DNA from: an uncultured Prevotellaceae bacterium
GTDB taxonomy: Bacteria > Bacteroidota > Bacteroidia > Bacteroidales > Bacteroidaceae
Length of the DNA stretch: 64,000 nt
Assembly: GCA_947168395.1 (NCBI GenBank)
Contig: CAMVLT010000006.1
Coordinates: forward strand, 1 to 64,000
Reading direction: 5' to 3'
The position numbers and the translations under genes were made by a program. Under the pieces are notes generated by a model. The model was not told where the DNA came from, made no database searches, and saw only the letters and a list, made by a program, of their open reading frames with translations. Positions 8,979-21,298 of this stretch are shown here, piece by piece. Numbering within the stretch: the first letter of the stretch is position 1; the number at the start of each line of letters is the position of its first letter.

Positions 8979-10109
8979 ATGAAAAAACATTTTTGGATGA
9001 TTGCGCTTATGGCGTCGATGGCAATCAGCGCTAGCGCAGAGACTCTGCCCGAAGTAGAGGAAGTAGAGGCTACACAGGAGAAGGCTGCCGTCGAGGTACC
9101 TGCTTGGGTAAAGAATATCAAATTCAGCGGCTACGGCATGCTGCAATATCAGGGCGAAGATACAGAGGGTGCTCACACTAATACATTCAATCTGCGTCTG
9201 GCTCGTTTCATTCTGGATGGTAAAATCGGCGATTTCGACTGGCGTGCACAGATTCAGGGCACAAACGTAACAGGTCCTGGACAGCCTACAGTACAGTTGG
9301 TTGACCTCTATGCTGAGTGGCGCAAGTATCCTGAATTCAAGATTCGCGCTGGTCAGTTCAAGCGTGCTTTCACATTCGAGAACCCAACCAACCCTATCAC
9401 TCAGGGATGGTACGCTTATGCAATGGTTGTAAACAATCTGTCAGGTTTCGGCGATCGTACAGGCGAGAAGTCATCAGGTGGTCGTGACATCGGTATCCAG
9501 GCTCAAGGTGATTTATTCCCCAACGCTAACGGACGCCGTCTGTTCCACTACCAGATTGGTGTTTACAACGGTGAGGGTGTGAACGAGAAGGATAAGGACA
9601 ACCGCAAGGATATCATCGGTGGTTTCTGGGTAATGCCTATCAAGGGTTTTCGCATTGGTGCTTTCGGATGGACTGGTACCCGTGGTGGTATGTATGACCC
9701 AGCTACAGGTAATACCGTTAGTGTAGAGAAGAATCGTTACGCCATCTCTGCCGAGTACGACAAGGACGAGTACACATTCCGTGCTGAGTACATCCACAGC
9801 CAGGGTTGGGGTGCTGCAAAGGCAGGCAGCAACACTCGTGAGATCGACTACTCTAAGGGCGACAAGGCCGATGGTTGGTATGCATTCGGTATCGTGCCTC
9901 TGGTAAAGGGCAAGCTGCACGCTAAGGCTCGTTATCAGACATATCGCAGTCAGAAGGAGTGGAGCACATCTAAGTCGATGTACGAGGTTGGTTTGAACTA
10001 CTACTTCACCAAGAATCTGCAGCTTAATGCAGAGTACGGTTTGGTAAACGAGCGTTCAGCTCAGAAGAACCACAACTTTGTTGACGTAGAGCTCGACTTC
10101 CGCTTCTAA
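8979..10109 (+). CDS. Phosphate-selective-type porin (OprO/OprP family)
   Basis: 376 residues. Residues 1-20 are a signal peptide (ends SASA). After an acidic linker (about 21-45) the chain is a run of amphipathic beta strands such as FSGYGMLQYQGE, FNLRLARFILDG and FKIRAGQFKRAF, and it ends in aromatic VDVELDFRF, the usual outer-membrane barrel end. The pattern matches the porin O/P family, which passes phosphate or polyphosphate in Pseudomonas; the substrate here is not proved. Its stop overlaps the stop of the convergent flippase gene by 4 bp, so the two messages are antisense at their ends. Confidence 0.88.
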   Translation: MKKHFWMIALMASMAISASAETLPEVEEVEATQEKAAVEVPAWVKNIKFSGYGMLQYQGEDTEGAHTNTFNLRLARFILDGKIGDFDWRAQIQGTNVTGPGQPTVQLVDLYAEWRKYPEFKIRAGQFKRAFTFENPTNPITQGWYAYAMVVNNLSGFGDRTGEKSSGGRDIGIQAQGDLFPNANGRRLFHYQIGVYNGEGVNEKDKDNRKDIIGGFWVMPIKGFRIGAFGWTGTRGGMYDPATGNTVSVEKNRYAISAEYDKDEYTFRAEYIHSQGWGAAKAGSNTREIDYSKGDKADGWYAFGIVPLVKGKLHAKARYQTYRSQKEWSTSKSMYEVGLNYYFTKNLQLNAEYGLVNERSAQKNHNFVDVELDFRF

Positions 10110-11587
10110 CCTTTGCGGAATCTGCGGGTAAGGGCCTGCCACAGATGAGTCTTCTGTCTGAGGATTTGCAGTGAATACAGGCCACTCGCCAATACCACAA
10201 AGAATTCTACTACCCAGTAGACGATACCATCAAGAAGGATGGTGCAGGCATAGGCGAGAAATCCCAAAGCAAACAATACAATAGCATATCGAGATACGGT
10301 TGCCGAAACACGGTAACCGTATTTTTTATATGCATACAGGTTTATCATCAGATAGTCGAACACATGTGCCAGAGTGATGGCGATCCCTGTGCCCAGCAAT
10401 CCCCAGTACTGATAACCCAGCACGATAAACAACACGAAAATTACGTAATATGCGGCCTCGAGCATCAGATAGGTCATAGAATATCCACGAGCCAGAGTGA
10501 TGTAAGCCACAGGCAAGGTCAGCACCTTGAAGAACATAGCCAGAGCTGTGACCTGAGCCATAGGTATCACGGGTATAAACTCGCTGGTGAACAGTTGCGG
10601 AATAAGTATAGGCAACAAGGCGATAAGGGCAGTAAGCATAGGTGCAATTATCAGCAGCGATACCTCCATCTGTCGATTAACGGTATAGTTGGTCTGCTCC
10701 ACATCACGATTCACTCCCGACAGACGTGGGAAATAATCAGTCTCCATAGCCGAGAACACCATGCCGGCATAGGTTATCGTGAGCATAAAACCAGCATTAT
10801 ACAGTCCCAGCACATCCAGATCGGCCACCACGTTCAGGTATGACCTTACCACCATCTCGGCAGCACTACCCACTACCCCTGCCAACGTAAAGGCCACACC
10901 CAGTCGCACCATGTCCATACCCTCGCCCAGTATGCCACGGGCACCACTAAGCCGCAAGGGATATATGCGCAACGAGAACCACAATGTGGCACACATCGTT
11001 ACAAATGCCATCAGCACTATCACAGGCACGATACCTGCCTGCCAGAAGAAGTAATAGATTGGTATCGACACAGCCAGCGATGCCAGTGCTGCAGTTATCT
11101 GCACCAAGGCCAGTGCTCCCAGCTTTCGCTGCCCCTTCAGTATAGCCGTCTCGCCACCAGTGATGGCTATCATTCCGATAGCAGGAGCCAGCAACACGAA
11201 GTGCAACGTATGGTTGCCCCAGGCAAAGGTGGTATTACTAAGCAGCGGACCTAGCACTATGCAAACCAGCATACCCAGCAGGGCTGTCAGCAGACACCAT
11301 CCACGCACCACCTTTACGTAGTGTGCAGCCTTCTCCGTCTCGCCAGCATCGTAGTATTCCGAAATATGTCGCACAGCACTGAACGATATACCCAGATGTG
11401 TGGCCTGCGAGATGAGTTGTACTGTGGTGTTGAATAGCGACACCAATCCCATACCACCAGGTCCCAGCAGTACGGCCACAAACTTATTTCGCACAAGACC
11501 TATCAACACATTCAGACCCTGCACTCCTCCAAAAACACCCGTATATTTCAATACGTGACTATAACTTTCGTCGCGCTCTTGCTTCAT
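10106..11587 (-). CDS. Polysaccharide flippase (Wzx-like, MATE/MOP superfamily)
   Basis: 493 residues with about 12-14 hydrophobic segments spread over the whole length, typical of the oligosaccharide flippases that move lipid-linked repeat units across the inner membrane. The N-terminal stretch YTGVFGGVQGLNVLIGLVRN is typical of O-antigen translocases. The divergent glycosyltransferase operon that starts at 11659 supports a role in surface glycan assembly. The stop overlaps the porin stop. Confidence 0.87.
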   Translation of the reverse strand: MKQERDESYSHVLKYTGVFGGVQGLNVLIGLVRNKFVAVLLGPGGMGLVSLFNTTVQLISQATHLGISFSAVRHISEYYDAGETEKAAHYVKVVRGWCLLTALLGMLVCIVLGPLLSNTTFAWGNHTLHFVLLAPAIGMIAITGGETAILKGQRKLGALALVQITAALASLAVSIPIYYFFWQAGIVPVIVLMAFVTMCATLWFSLRIYPLRLSGARGILGEGMDMVRLGVAFTLAGVVGSAAEMVVRSYLNVVADLDVLGLYNAGFMLTITYAGMVFSAMETDYFPRLSGVNRDVEQTNYTVNRQMEVSLLIIAPMLTALIALLPILIPQLFTSEFIPVIPMAQVTALAMFFKVLTLPVAYITLARGYSMTYLMLEAAYYVIFVLFIVLGYQYWGLLGTGIAITLAHVFDYLMINLYAYKKYGYRVSATVSRYAIVLFALGFLAYACTILLDGIVYWVVEFFVVLASGLYSLQILRQKTHLWQALTRRFRKG

Positions 11588-11605
11588 ATTTCATAAAAAC
11601 AAACG

Positions 11606-11613
11606 CAAAATTA
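11606..11613 (-). promoter_or_regulatory. -7 element for the flippase gene
   Basis: TAATTTTG on the minus strand, 19 bp before the ATG, matching TAnnTTTG and giving a leader of about 12 nt. Confidence 0.55.
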
Positions 11614-11646
11614 ATCAAAATATTACGTATATCCAAATAAATTTGG

Positions 11647-11654
11647 TATTTTTG
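11647..11654 (+). promoter_or_regulatory. -7 element touching the first glycosyltransferase start
   Basis: TATTTTTG ends 5 bp before the ATG at 11659. If transcription starts about 7 bp after the box, the message would begin at or within 2 nt of the start codon (leaderless). Confidence 0.5.
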
Positions 11655-11658
11655 CAGC

Positions 11659-12531
11659 ATGAAACTGAGTATCATCATACCTGTATACCGTGTTGAAGCC
11701 ACTCTCGATAGATGTATTGAGAGCGTGCTGCATCAGGATATCGACGATTTCGAGGTTATACTCATCGACGACGGATCGCCTGACAACTGCCCCAAGATGT
11801 GCGACGACTGGGCACATCGCGATGCACACATACGTGTGATACACCAAGCTAACGGAGGCCTCAGTGCTGCACGCAATGCCGGCATCGATGCAGCCCAGGG
11901 CGAATATATCACATTTGTGGATTCTGACGATTACATCAGCCCCGATACCTACGCCCCGCTACTAGAAGATATAGGTACTGCCGACATCATCGAATACCCA
12001 GTTTACAAGCGACTCTCGTTGCAGGATAAAGAGTACAGCAACATCGACAGATACTGGCTCGAAACCAAGGCCTATGCACATACCTATGCGTGCAACAAGG
12101 TTTATCGCAGCAGTCTGTTTGCCGATGTGCGATTCCCCGTGGCCCGAGTGTTCGAGGATGCCTATACGTTTCCACTGTTGCTACGTCGCGCCCACACCAT
12201 CATCACCACCAGCAAGGGATGCTATCACTACGATGAAAATCCGCAAGGCATCACTGCCACTGCCGATGGCACCAAGCTCAGCATGCTACTTGATGCTCAC
12301 ATGCACAACGGCATGCCAATGGATGATGAATACTACCTGCACCTGCTCAACATACAGATGGACGTCTGGGAGCAAACCTCCCTGCCCATAGTCCTACCCA
12401 CACGCAGGTTGCATACAGATATTTTTAATGGTAAAAACAAACTGAAAGCCTTAGCGCTAAACACGCTTGGGATAAGAACATTATGCAGAATCAACAAGTT
12501 AATACACCACTTCGTAAGTCCCAGCCGCTGA
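11659..12531 (+). CDS. Family 2 glycosyltransferase
   Basis: 290 residues. The start MKLSIIIPVYRVE is the classic GT2 nucleotide-binding beginning; DDGSPDNC follows near 35-45 and the metal-binding acidic motif FVDSDDY near 90. It transfers a sugar from a nucleotide-sugar to a growing glycan on the cytoplasmic side of the inner membrane. First gene of a three-gene operon: its last 49 bp overlap the next GT2 gene. Donor and acceptor unknown. Confidence 0.93.
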   Translation: MKLSIIIPVYRVEATLDRCIESVLHQDIDDFEVILIDDGSPDNCPKMCDDWAHRDAHIRVIHQANGGLSAARNAGIDAAQGEYITFVDSDDYISPDTYAPLLEDIGTADIIEYPVYKRLSLQDKEYSNIDRYWLETKAYAHTYACNKVYRSSLFADVRFPVARVFEDAYTFPLLLRRAHTIITTSKGCYHYDENPQGITATADGTKLSMLLDAHMHNGMPMDDEYYLHLLNIQMDVWEQTSLPIVLPTRRLHTDIFNGKNKLKALALNTLGIRTLCRINKLIHHFVSPSR

Positions 12532-13475
12532 TATCATTTATCATCGCCTACTACAATCTGCCAGCCCAAATGCTCTGCGAATGTATCGACAGCATTTTGG
12601 CTCTATCGCTGCAGGCTGATGAGCGCGAGATTATCGTTGTCGACGATGGGTCGAAGACTCGTTGCACTGACGAATTGACCAGATACGAAGACGATATCAC
12701 TTATATCCGTCAGCGCAATATGGGACTGAGCGAGGCACGTAACTCTGGCATACAGATGGCCACAGGCAGATATCTGCAATTTGTCGATGCCGACGATATG
12801 CTGATAAAGGATGCTTACGATTACTGTATATCGATAGCCAGGAGCGAACAGCCCGAGATGATACTGTTTGATTTCACTAAGACAGACATCCAGCCCACGC
12901 CCCTGCAGCATAGCGCCATACAGACAGGTCCTCACTACATGCGCCACAACAATATTCATGGCACAGCATGGGGCTATCTGTTTGATCGCTCCATACTGGG
13001 CGAACTGCGATTCACACCAGGCATCTTCCACGAGGACGAGGAGTTCACTCCGCTACTGATGCTACGTGCCGAAACGCTTTGCAGCACCAGTGCACAGGCC
13101 TATTTCTATCGCCAGCGCGATGACTCGATAGTCGCCAACACCAACATACGTCACAGCATCCGCAAGCTTAGCGATCTTAAGGGCGTGATAAGTCGACTGA
13201 ACTATGTGGCCGATCATCGTCCTGTGGGCGATCGTACAGCTCTGCAACGCAGAGTAGCTCAACTCACGATGGACTACCTCTATCAGATTATCATCCTGAC
13301 ACACTCGCGCCACTATCTTGAGCGCAAGATAGCAGACTTGCGCAAAGAAGGTCTATTTCCTCTGCCCAATCAGAACTATACCAACAAATACTCGTGGTTC
13401 CGCAGATTGTCAGCCACCTCAGTTGGTCGTAGCGCACTTATGCGCCTCATCCCATTAATAAGCAAGGAGCGATGA
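12483..13475 (+). CDS. Family 2 glycosyltransferase
   Basis: 330 residues. After about 16 residues, ISFIIAYYNLPAQ opens the GT-A fold; VVDDGSKT lies near 56 and FVDADDM near 100 is the metal-binding motif. The first in-frame ATG lies inside the previous gene (49-bp overlap), so the two are translationally linked. The stop overlaps the next start as ATGA. Role inferred: surface polysaccharide synthesis with its neighbours. Confidence 0.93.
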   Translation: MQNQQVNTPLRKSQPLISFIIAYYNLPAQMLCECIDSILALSLQADEREIIVVDDGSKTRCTDELTRYEDDITYIRQRNMGLSEARNSGIQMATGRYLQFVDADDMLIKDAYDYCISIARSEQPEMILFDFTKTDIQPTPLQHSAIQTGPHYMRHNNIHGTAWGYLFDRSILGELRFTPGIFHEDEEFTPLLMLRAETLCSTSAQAYFYRQRDDSIVANTNIRHSIRKLSDLKGVISRLNYVADHRPVGDRTALQRRVAQLTMDYLYQIIILTHSRHYLERKIADLRKEGLFPLPNQNYTNKYSWFRRLSATSVGRSALMRLIPLISKER

Positions 13476-14563
13476 AGATACTACTGATAGGCGAATATAG
13501 CAATGTACACGCCACGCTGGCCGAAGGTCTGCGCGAGTTGGGGCATAGTGTCACCGTGATTTCCAACGGTGACTTCTGGAAGAACTACCCCCGCGACATC
13601 GACGTTACACGCAAGCCTGGCATGCTTGGTGGCATCACCCTGATGGCCAGACTCTACACTCTTCTCCCCAAGATGCGAGGCTACGATATAGTGCAGCTTA
13701 TCAATCCGATATTCTTCGAGCTCAAGGCCGAACGCCTGTTCTGGTTCTATCGGTATCTTCGCCGTCACAACAAGCGTGTGTATCTTGGCGCCTTCGGCAT
13801 GGACTGGTATTGGGTACACACCTGCACCTACGAGAAGCCACTACGCTATAGCGACTTCAACTTTGGCGACAAGGTGCGTACTGATGCCGAAGCCGTTTAT
13901 TATCAGCGCGACTGGTTAGGTACAGCCAAGGAGCAACTGAACCAGATGATAGCCCGCGACTGCAATGGCATCATCACTGGACTATACGAATACTGGGCTT
14001 GCTATCACCCCGTGTTCCCTGATAAAACCACGTTTATTCCCTTCCCCATCCGCATGCCAGAAAAGTATTCTACTGAAAGGGCGCAGAAATCTAAAGTTGT
14101 ATTGTTCATTGGCATCAACAAGGAGCGATCGGCCTATAAGGGTACCGATATCATGTATAAGGCAGCCAAGGATATTCAGCACAAATACCCACACTGCACA
14201 AAACTGGTAGTAGCCGAGTCTGTGCCGTTTGCTCAGTACCAGCAGATGATGGAGAGCAGCGATGCGATACTTGACCAACTCTATGCCTACACCCCGTCGA
14301 TGAATCCCCTGTTGGCCATGTCTAAGGGTATCATCTGTATCGGAGGCGGCGAACCAGAGAACTACGAGATTATCAACGAGACCCAACTGCGCCCCATCAT
14401 CAATGTAGAGCCCACCTATGATAGTGTGTATCACGAACTGGAACAACTAGTGCTTAACCCCGACCGCATACCACAGCTTAAGCGCCAAAGTGTAGACTAC
14501 GTTGCTAAGCACCACGATTATCTTAAGGTGGCCAGACAATACCTCGACTTCTGGACAAAATAA
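13472..14563 (+). CDS. GT-B fold glycosyltransferase
   Basis: 363 residues. MKILLIGEYSNVHATLAEGL and LGHSVTVIS are the N-terminal Rossmann start of GT4-like enzymes; the C-terminal half has YTPSMNPLLAMSKG and GGGEPENYEI, the donor-binding region where the usual acidic E-x7-E signature is loose. Third gene of the operon, overlapping the preceding stop by 4 bp (ATGA). It ends before a terminator shared with rpsP. Confidence 0.85.
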   Translation: MKILLIGEYSNVHATLAEGLRELGHSVTVISNGDFWKNYPRDIDVTRKPGMLGGITLMARLYTLLPKMRGYDIVQLINPIFFELKAERLFWFYRYLRRHNKRVYLGAFGMDWYWVHTCTYEKPLRYSDFNFGDKVRTDAEAVYYQRDWLGTAKEQLNQMIARDCNGIITGLYEYWACYHPVFPDKTTFIPFPIRMPEKYSTERAQKSKVVLFIGINKERSAYKGTDIMYKAAKDIQHKYPHCTKLVVAESVPFAQYQQMMESSDAILDQLYAYTPSMNPLLAMSKGIICIGGGEPENYEIINETQLRPIINVEPTYDSVYHELEQLVLNPDRIPQLKRQSVDYVAKHHDYLKVARQYLDFWTK

Positions 14564-14567
14564 AAAA

Positions 14568-14590
14568 AGAGCCCCACATTGTGGAGCTCT
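14568..14590 (-). terminator. Terminator between the GT operon and rpsP
   Basis: Stem AGAGCCCCAC / GTGGAGCTCT with a 3-nt loop (one mismatch). On the minus strand it is followed by a run of seven T, so it serves rpsP; it also lies just after the GT operon stop. Confidence 0.8.
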
Positions 14591-14620
14591 AGATTTCTAA
14601 GCGTTATGCTTAAAAAGGCT

Positions 14621-15169
14621 TTATGCCTCAGCAGGAGCCTCCTCAGCTGGAGTCTCAGCAGTAGCCTCAGCAGCGGCAGCAGCCTCAGCCTCAGCCTTAG
14701 CAGCAGCCTCAGCAGCCTTCTTGTCAGCTACCTTCTTGGCGATTGCCTCATTAACAGCCTTCTCAGCCTTCAGTGCATTAGCAGCAGCGTCCTTCTTAGC
14801 CTTAGCCTCAGCCTCAGCGATCTTGTTCAGACCGTTCTGCTTGTCAGCCTTCCATGCGTCGAACTTCTTCTGTGCAGCAGCCTCATCGAAAGCGCCCTTC
14901 TTTACGCCACCCTTCAGGTGCTTCATCAGGTAAACGCCCTCACGGCTCAGGATGTTACGTACAGTGTCAGTGGGCTGAGCACCTGTCTCTACCCAGTACA
15001 GTGCACGCTCGAAATTCAGGTCTACTGTGGCAGGATTGGTGTTAGGGTTGTAAGTACCAATCTTTTCAGTGAAACGACCATCACGTGGTGCACGAGCGTC
15101 GGCGATTACGATGCTGTAGAAAGCATAACCTTTGCGACCACCGCGCTGCAATCTGATTTTTGTTGCCAT
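14621..15169 (-). CDS. rpsP: 30S ribosomal protein S16
   Basis: 182 residues. The first 80 or so are the conserved S16 core ([20 protein letters not shown], then [12 protein letters not shown] and GTYNPNTNP). From about 85 on comes an Ala/Lys/Glu-rich, probably helical tail ending [10 protein letters not shown]. This long tail is usual in Bacteroidota and absent from the roughly 80-residue proteins of enterobacteria. Transcribed alone from the box at 15235. Confidence 0.97.
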   Translation of the reverse strand: MATKIRLQRGGRKGYAFYSIVIADARAPRDGRFTEKIGTYNPNTNPATVDLNFERALYWVETGAQPTDTVRNILSREGVYLMKHLKGGVKKGAFDEAAAQKKFDAWKADKQNGLNKIAEAEAKAKKDAAANALKAEKAVNEAIAKKVADKKAAEAAAKAEAEAAAAAEATAETPAEEAPAEA

Positions 15170-15234
15170 TTTTTAAATCTTTAATTTTTAATTAATAAAT
15201 TGAATTTCATGCTCTTATCTCGTAAAAGCGGGTG

Positions 15235-15242
15235 CAAAATTA
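15235..15242 (-). promoter_or_regulatory. -7 element for rpsP
   Basis: TAATTTTG on the minus strand; predicted leader of about 58 nt, long enough for autoregulation by S16 although no structure was tested. Confidence 0.55.
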
Positions 15243-15284
15243 CAACTTTTCCCTCAATCCACAAAATATTTTCTATTTTTTTTG

Positions 15285-15292
15285 TATTTTTG
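15285..15292 (+). promoter_or_regulatory. -7 element fixing the start of the 15302 gene
   Basis: TATTTTTG ends 9 bp before the ATG at 15302. It rules out the in-frame ATG at 15200, which would lie upstream of the promoter. Predicted leader is about 2-3 nt. Confidence 0.55.
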
Positions 15293-15301
15293 CATCCAGA
15301 T

Positions 15302-16213
15302 ATGGCACAATTTACTGATAATGAGCTCTCTATTCTTATTCCTACATACAATTGTGTGTGTGTAGAGTTGGTTCGCCGGCTGCATCAGCAGGCGACTAAT
15401 ACTGGCATCATATTCGAGATTATCGTGGCTGATGACGGGTCTACTGATGCGTCAACCATCGAGGCTAATCGCGAGATTGCCACCCTGCCCCATTGTCAGT
15501 TCATCGAGCGCAAAGAGAACTCTGGTCGTGCTGCCATACGCAATTTTCTGGCTCGCCAGGCTTCATGCGCGTACCTATTATATATAGATAGCGATATGAC
15601 TGTGATAAGCGACGCCTTCATCAGTCGCTATCTGGCCTGTCTGCCAGCACAGGTGGTCGATGGCGGAGTGGCTATCATGGCCGATAGCGACGAACAGAAG
15701 CAGTTGTTGCGCTATCGCTACGAGAAGGCCGAAGAACCACATCACACTGCCCCCGAGCGACAGAAGACCCCCTACCAGCATCTTCACACGGCCAATCTGC
15801 TGATAGCCCGCGAGCTGATGCTACAACATCCGTTCGACGAGCGACTGCGCCATTATGGTTACGAGGATGTGCTGCTTGGCAAGACTATGCAGCGCCAGCG
15901 CATACCCATACAGCATATTGACAATCCACTGGGCTTCTGCATCTTCGAGAGCAATGCTGTCTTTGTGGCTAAGACCGAGGAAGGCCTGCGCACACTATGC
16001 CAGTTCCGCAATGATCTGCGTGGCTACTCGCGCATGCTCACCTTTGTCCAGGGCATCCATATCCCTGCCATCCTGTGGCTCATCCGCCTGTTTCACCTTG
16101 TGTTTGGAGCAACAATTAGGCGGAACCTTTGTGGATCCCGCCCTATTCTCTCTCTCTTTAAAATCTACCGCCTGGGGTATTACCTTAGCTTACTCTATCA
16201 CCGAGAAGGTTAA
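15302..16213 (+). CDS. Family 2 glycosyltransferase
   Basis: 303 residues from the ATG at 15302 (MAQFTDNELSILIPTYNC). GT-A signature: VADDGSTDAS near 45, LYIDSDMTVIS near 95 (metal-binding), NPLGFCIFESN near 215. The last 60 residues are hydrophobic or basic and may sit on the membrane. It stands apart from the other glycosyltransferases across rpsP. Its 3' end overlaps the convergent 16190 gene by 24 bp. Confidence 0.9.
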   Translation: MAQFTDNELSILIPTYNCVCVELVRRLHQQATNTGIIFEIIVADDGSTDASTIEANREIATLPHCQFIERKENSGRAAIRNFLARQASCAYLLYIDSDMTVISDAFISRYLACLPAQVVDGGVAIMADSDEQKQLLRYRYEKAEEPHHTAPERQKTPYQHLHTANLLIARELMLQHPFDERLRHYGYEDVLLGKTMQRQRIPIQHIDNPLGFCIFESNAVFVAKTEEGLRTLCQFRNDLRGYSRMLTFVQGIHIPAILWLIRLFHLVFGATIRRNLCGSRPILSLFKIYRLGYYLSLLYHREG

Positions 16214-16654
16214 TTTCTCATAACCCTCAAAGTCATCAAACTGAATCTGGAAGTCAGCATACTGGTAGTAGTTACCACCTGTATTGTGAGTATCCTTCAG
16301 CGAGTTGCTCTTAGCCAGTGCATTCAGTATCTGATTGTAAACCACCTTGTCGTTGTTGTCGTCAGGTATCTGAATAGCCATAGAGTATACGATTCCGTTC
16401 ACAATCTTATAGGTATAGTCACCTGCAGCGTAAAGCTGGAAATCGTCAGTCTCCAGAATAGTCTCAAGCTCACCTACTTTCTCTACGAGCTCATCGTATG
16501 TCAGATTTACGTGATTAATGGGCACGCGATTCTCGTCGAGTTTAATATATGTGGTGTCAACCTCGCTGGTTACTTGAGCCTCTTCAGCATAGCTCATGAT
16601 AGGCCCCATCATCAGAGCCATCAATAAAATTGTTACTTTTTCTCTCATCTTCAT
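16190..16654 (-). CDS. Exported protein of unknown function
   Basis: 154 residues. Signal peptide of about 23 residues (MKMREKVTILLMALMMG then SYAEE). The mature part is acidic, with a helix rich in Glu/Leu (YDELVEKVGELETILE) and later strands. No family recognised. Own promoter box at 16679. Confidence 0.75.
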   Translation of the reverse strand: MKMREKVTILLMALMMGPIMSYAEEAQVTSEVDTTYIKLDENRVPINHVNLTYDELVEKVGELETILETDDFQLYAAGDYTYKIVNGIVYSMAIQIPDDNNDKVVYNQILNALAKSNSLKDTHNTGGNYYQYADFQIQFDDFEGYEKLTFSVIE

Positions 16655-16678
16655 ATCAATTCATCTCTTTCAACGGTG

Positions 16679-16686
16679 CAAAGGTA
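16679..16686 (-). promoter_or_regulatory. -7 element for the 16190 gene
   Basis: TACCTTTG on the minus strand, 24 bp before the ATG. Confidence 0.55.
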
Positions 16687-16820
16687 ACATTTTATAATGT
16701 ACCCACCAAGCCTTTTTGGCTAAAAATTCATAAAATAACCGCTAGAAGCATGCTTTTTGACCGAAATCAAGCCCCTAGCGGTTACATTTTGCTCAAAATC
16801 GAGCCTAAATTGCTCTCATT

Positions 16821-19937
<3,117 letters not shown>

Positions 19938-19975
19938 TTAGTTTGATAATAATTATTATTCCTTAAAATTTTGCG

Positions 19976-19983
19976 CAAAGATA
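19976..19983 (-). promoter_or_regulatory. -7 element for the beta-galactosidase gene
   Basis: TATCTTTG on the minus strand, about 41 bp before the ATG. Confidence 0.55.
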
Positions 19984-20025
19984 CTAAGATTTTGCCAAAA
20001 TGCCAAGCGTTTCCATATTTTTTAT

Positions 20026-20033
20026 TATCTTTG
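20026..20033 (+). promoter_or_regulatory. -7 element for the TlpA-like gene
   Basis: TATCTTTG, 43 bp before the ATG at 20077. The two divergent boxes (19976 and 20026) are about 43 bp apart. Confidence 0.55.
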
Positions 20034-20076
20034 CCGCCAAATTGCGAATTAAGCATAAACATTACTTATATATTAT

Positions 20077-21162
20077 ATGAAGAAACTGATAGTATTTGCA
20101 GCCCTCGCGATGGCCACAGTCACCGCCCAGGCTCAACAGGTAAAATACACCATCAACGGTGTAAGTAGCGACAATGGTGGTAAGGTATATCTGTTCGACG
20201 CACTGTCGAATACAAATATCGACAGCGCCGTAGTTAAAGGCGGCAAGTTCCTCATGAAGGGCACTGCCACCAAGGATGCCTTGCTCAACATCCGTCCTAC
20301 CAATATCGATTGGAATACTATGATGTTCAACGATGGCACACCCGTCACTGTCAACATCAACGACAGCACCCTGAAGGGTTCACCCCTTAACGAGCGTCTG
20401 GCTCGCTACGATGTAGATATCACAGGTCCTTACACTCGTATGGTTAAAGAAATCATGGCCATGCCCGAAGCCGAGCAGGAGACCAAGAAAGAAGAATGGG
20501 GTGCCAAGGCAAACAAGGTTGTCATGAAGATGACCGAAGATATGAACGATATGTTCGACAAAGAGTCTGCCACACTGATTCCTGCAGCCTTCTTCGGTAC
20601 CTATTGCAATCTTTGGGGCGCCGAGGCAGGCATGAAGCGTCTGGAGAGCAAGCCCGCATTCGCTTCTCACCCCCTAGTTCAGGGGATGCTTAAGGGCCTC
20701 GAGGCCGAGGCAGCTCGCGAGGCTAAGAAGGCCGCCTATATCGGCAAGCAGTTTACTGATCTTGAGGAGGCCGACGTGGATGGCAATATGCACAAGCTCA
20801 GCGAGTATGTAGGCCGTGGCAAGTGGGTACTCGTCGACTTCTGGGCCTCATGGTGCGGTCCCTGCCGTGCCGAGATGCCTAACGTGGTCGAGGCTTACGA
20901 GAAGTACCACGCCAAGGGCTTCGACATCGTCGGCCTGTCGTTCGACAACAAGAAGGAGCCATGGGTCAAGGCCATCGCCGACCTCAAGATGCCTTGGGTT
21001 CATCTTTCCGACCTTAAGGGCTGGCGCACCGTTGCATCAGGCGTCTACGAGGTAAACAGCATCCCCGACAATCTGCTCATCGACCCACAGGGCAAGATAG
21101 TAGCCCGCGGCCTTCGTGCACAGGGATTGCACCAGAAGCTAAAAGAGATTTTCGGCGAGTAA
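20077..21162 (+). CDS. TlpA-like thiol-disulfide oxidoreductase with DUF4369 domain
   Basis: 361 residues. Signal peptide 1-20 (ends TAQAQ). Residues 25-115 look like the DUF4369 domain (YTINGVSS, GGKVYLFDAL, FLMKGTA) found before thioredoxin domains in Bacteroidota. A helical part follows, then a thioredoxin fold with FWASWCGPCRAEMP near 255-268; the CGPC pair is the redox centre. The cis-Pro region is VNSIPDNLLID. It probably reduces or exchanges disulfides of envelope proteins in the periplasm. Single gene ending at the terminator 21179. Confidence 0.93.
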   Translation: MKKLIVFAALAMATVTAQAQQVKYTINGVSSDNGGKVYLFDALSNTNIDSAVVKGGKFLMKGTATKDALLNIRPTNIDWNTMMFNDGTPVTVNINDSTLKGSPLNERLARYDVDITGPYTRMVKEIMAMPEAEQETKKEEWGAKANKVVMKMTEDMNDMFDKESATLIPAAFFGTYCNLWGAEAGMKRLESKPAFASHPLVQGMLKGLEAEAAREAKKAAYIGKQFTDLEEADVDGNMHKLSEYVGRGKWVLVDFWASWCGPCRAEMPNVVEAYEKYHAKGFDIVGLSFDNKKEPWVKAIADLKMPWVHLSDLKGWRTVASGVYEVNSIPDNLLIDPQGKIVARGLRAQGLHQKLKEIFGE

Positions 21163-21178
21163 TTTTCGCCACCTAATA

Positions 21179-21210
21179 ATGAGGAGCCACACGGCCCCTC
21201 ATTTTTTTTC
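21179..21210 (+). terminator. Terminator after the TlpA-like gene
   Basis: Stem ATGAGGAGCC / GGCCCCTCAT (one mismatch), loop ACAC, followed by eight T. Confidence 0.88.
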
Positions 21211-21298
21211 GAAAAAAATCTGCTTTTCTTGAAACTTTTTCTGCACTTCTTGCGTCTAACGTATAAAATCATTCAAAAATTTAAAAAACTCAAAGCGT

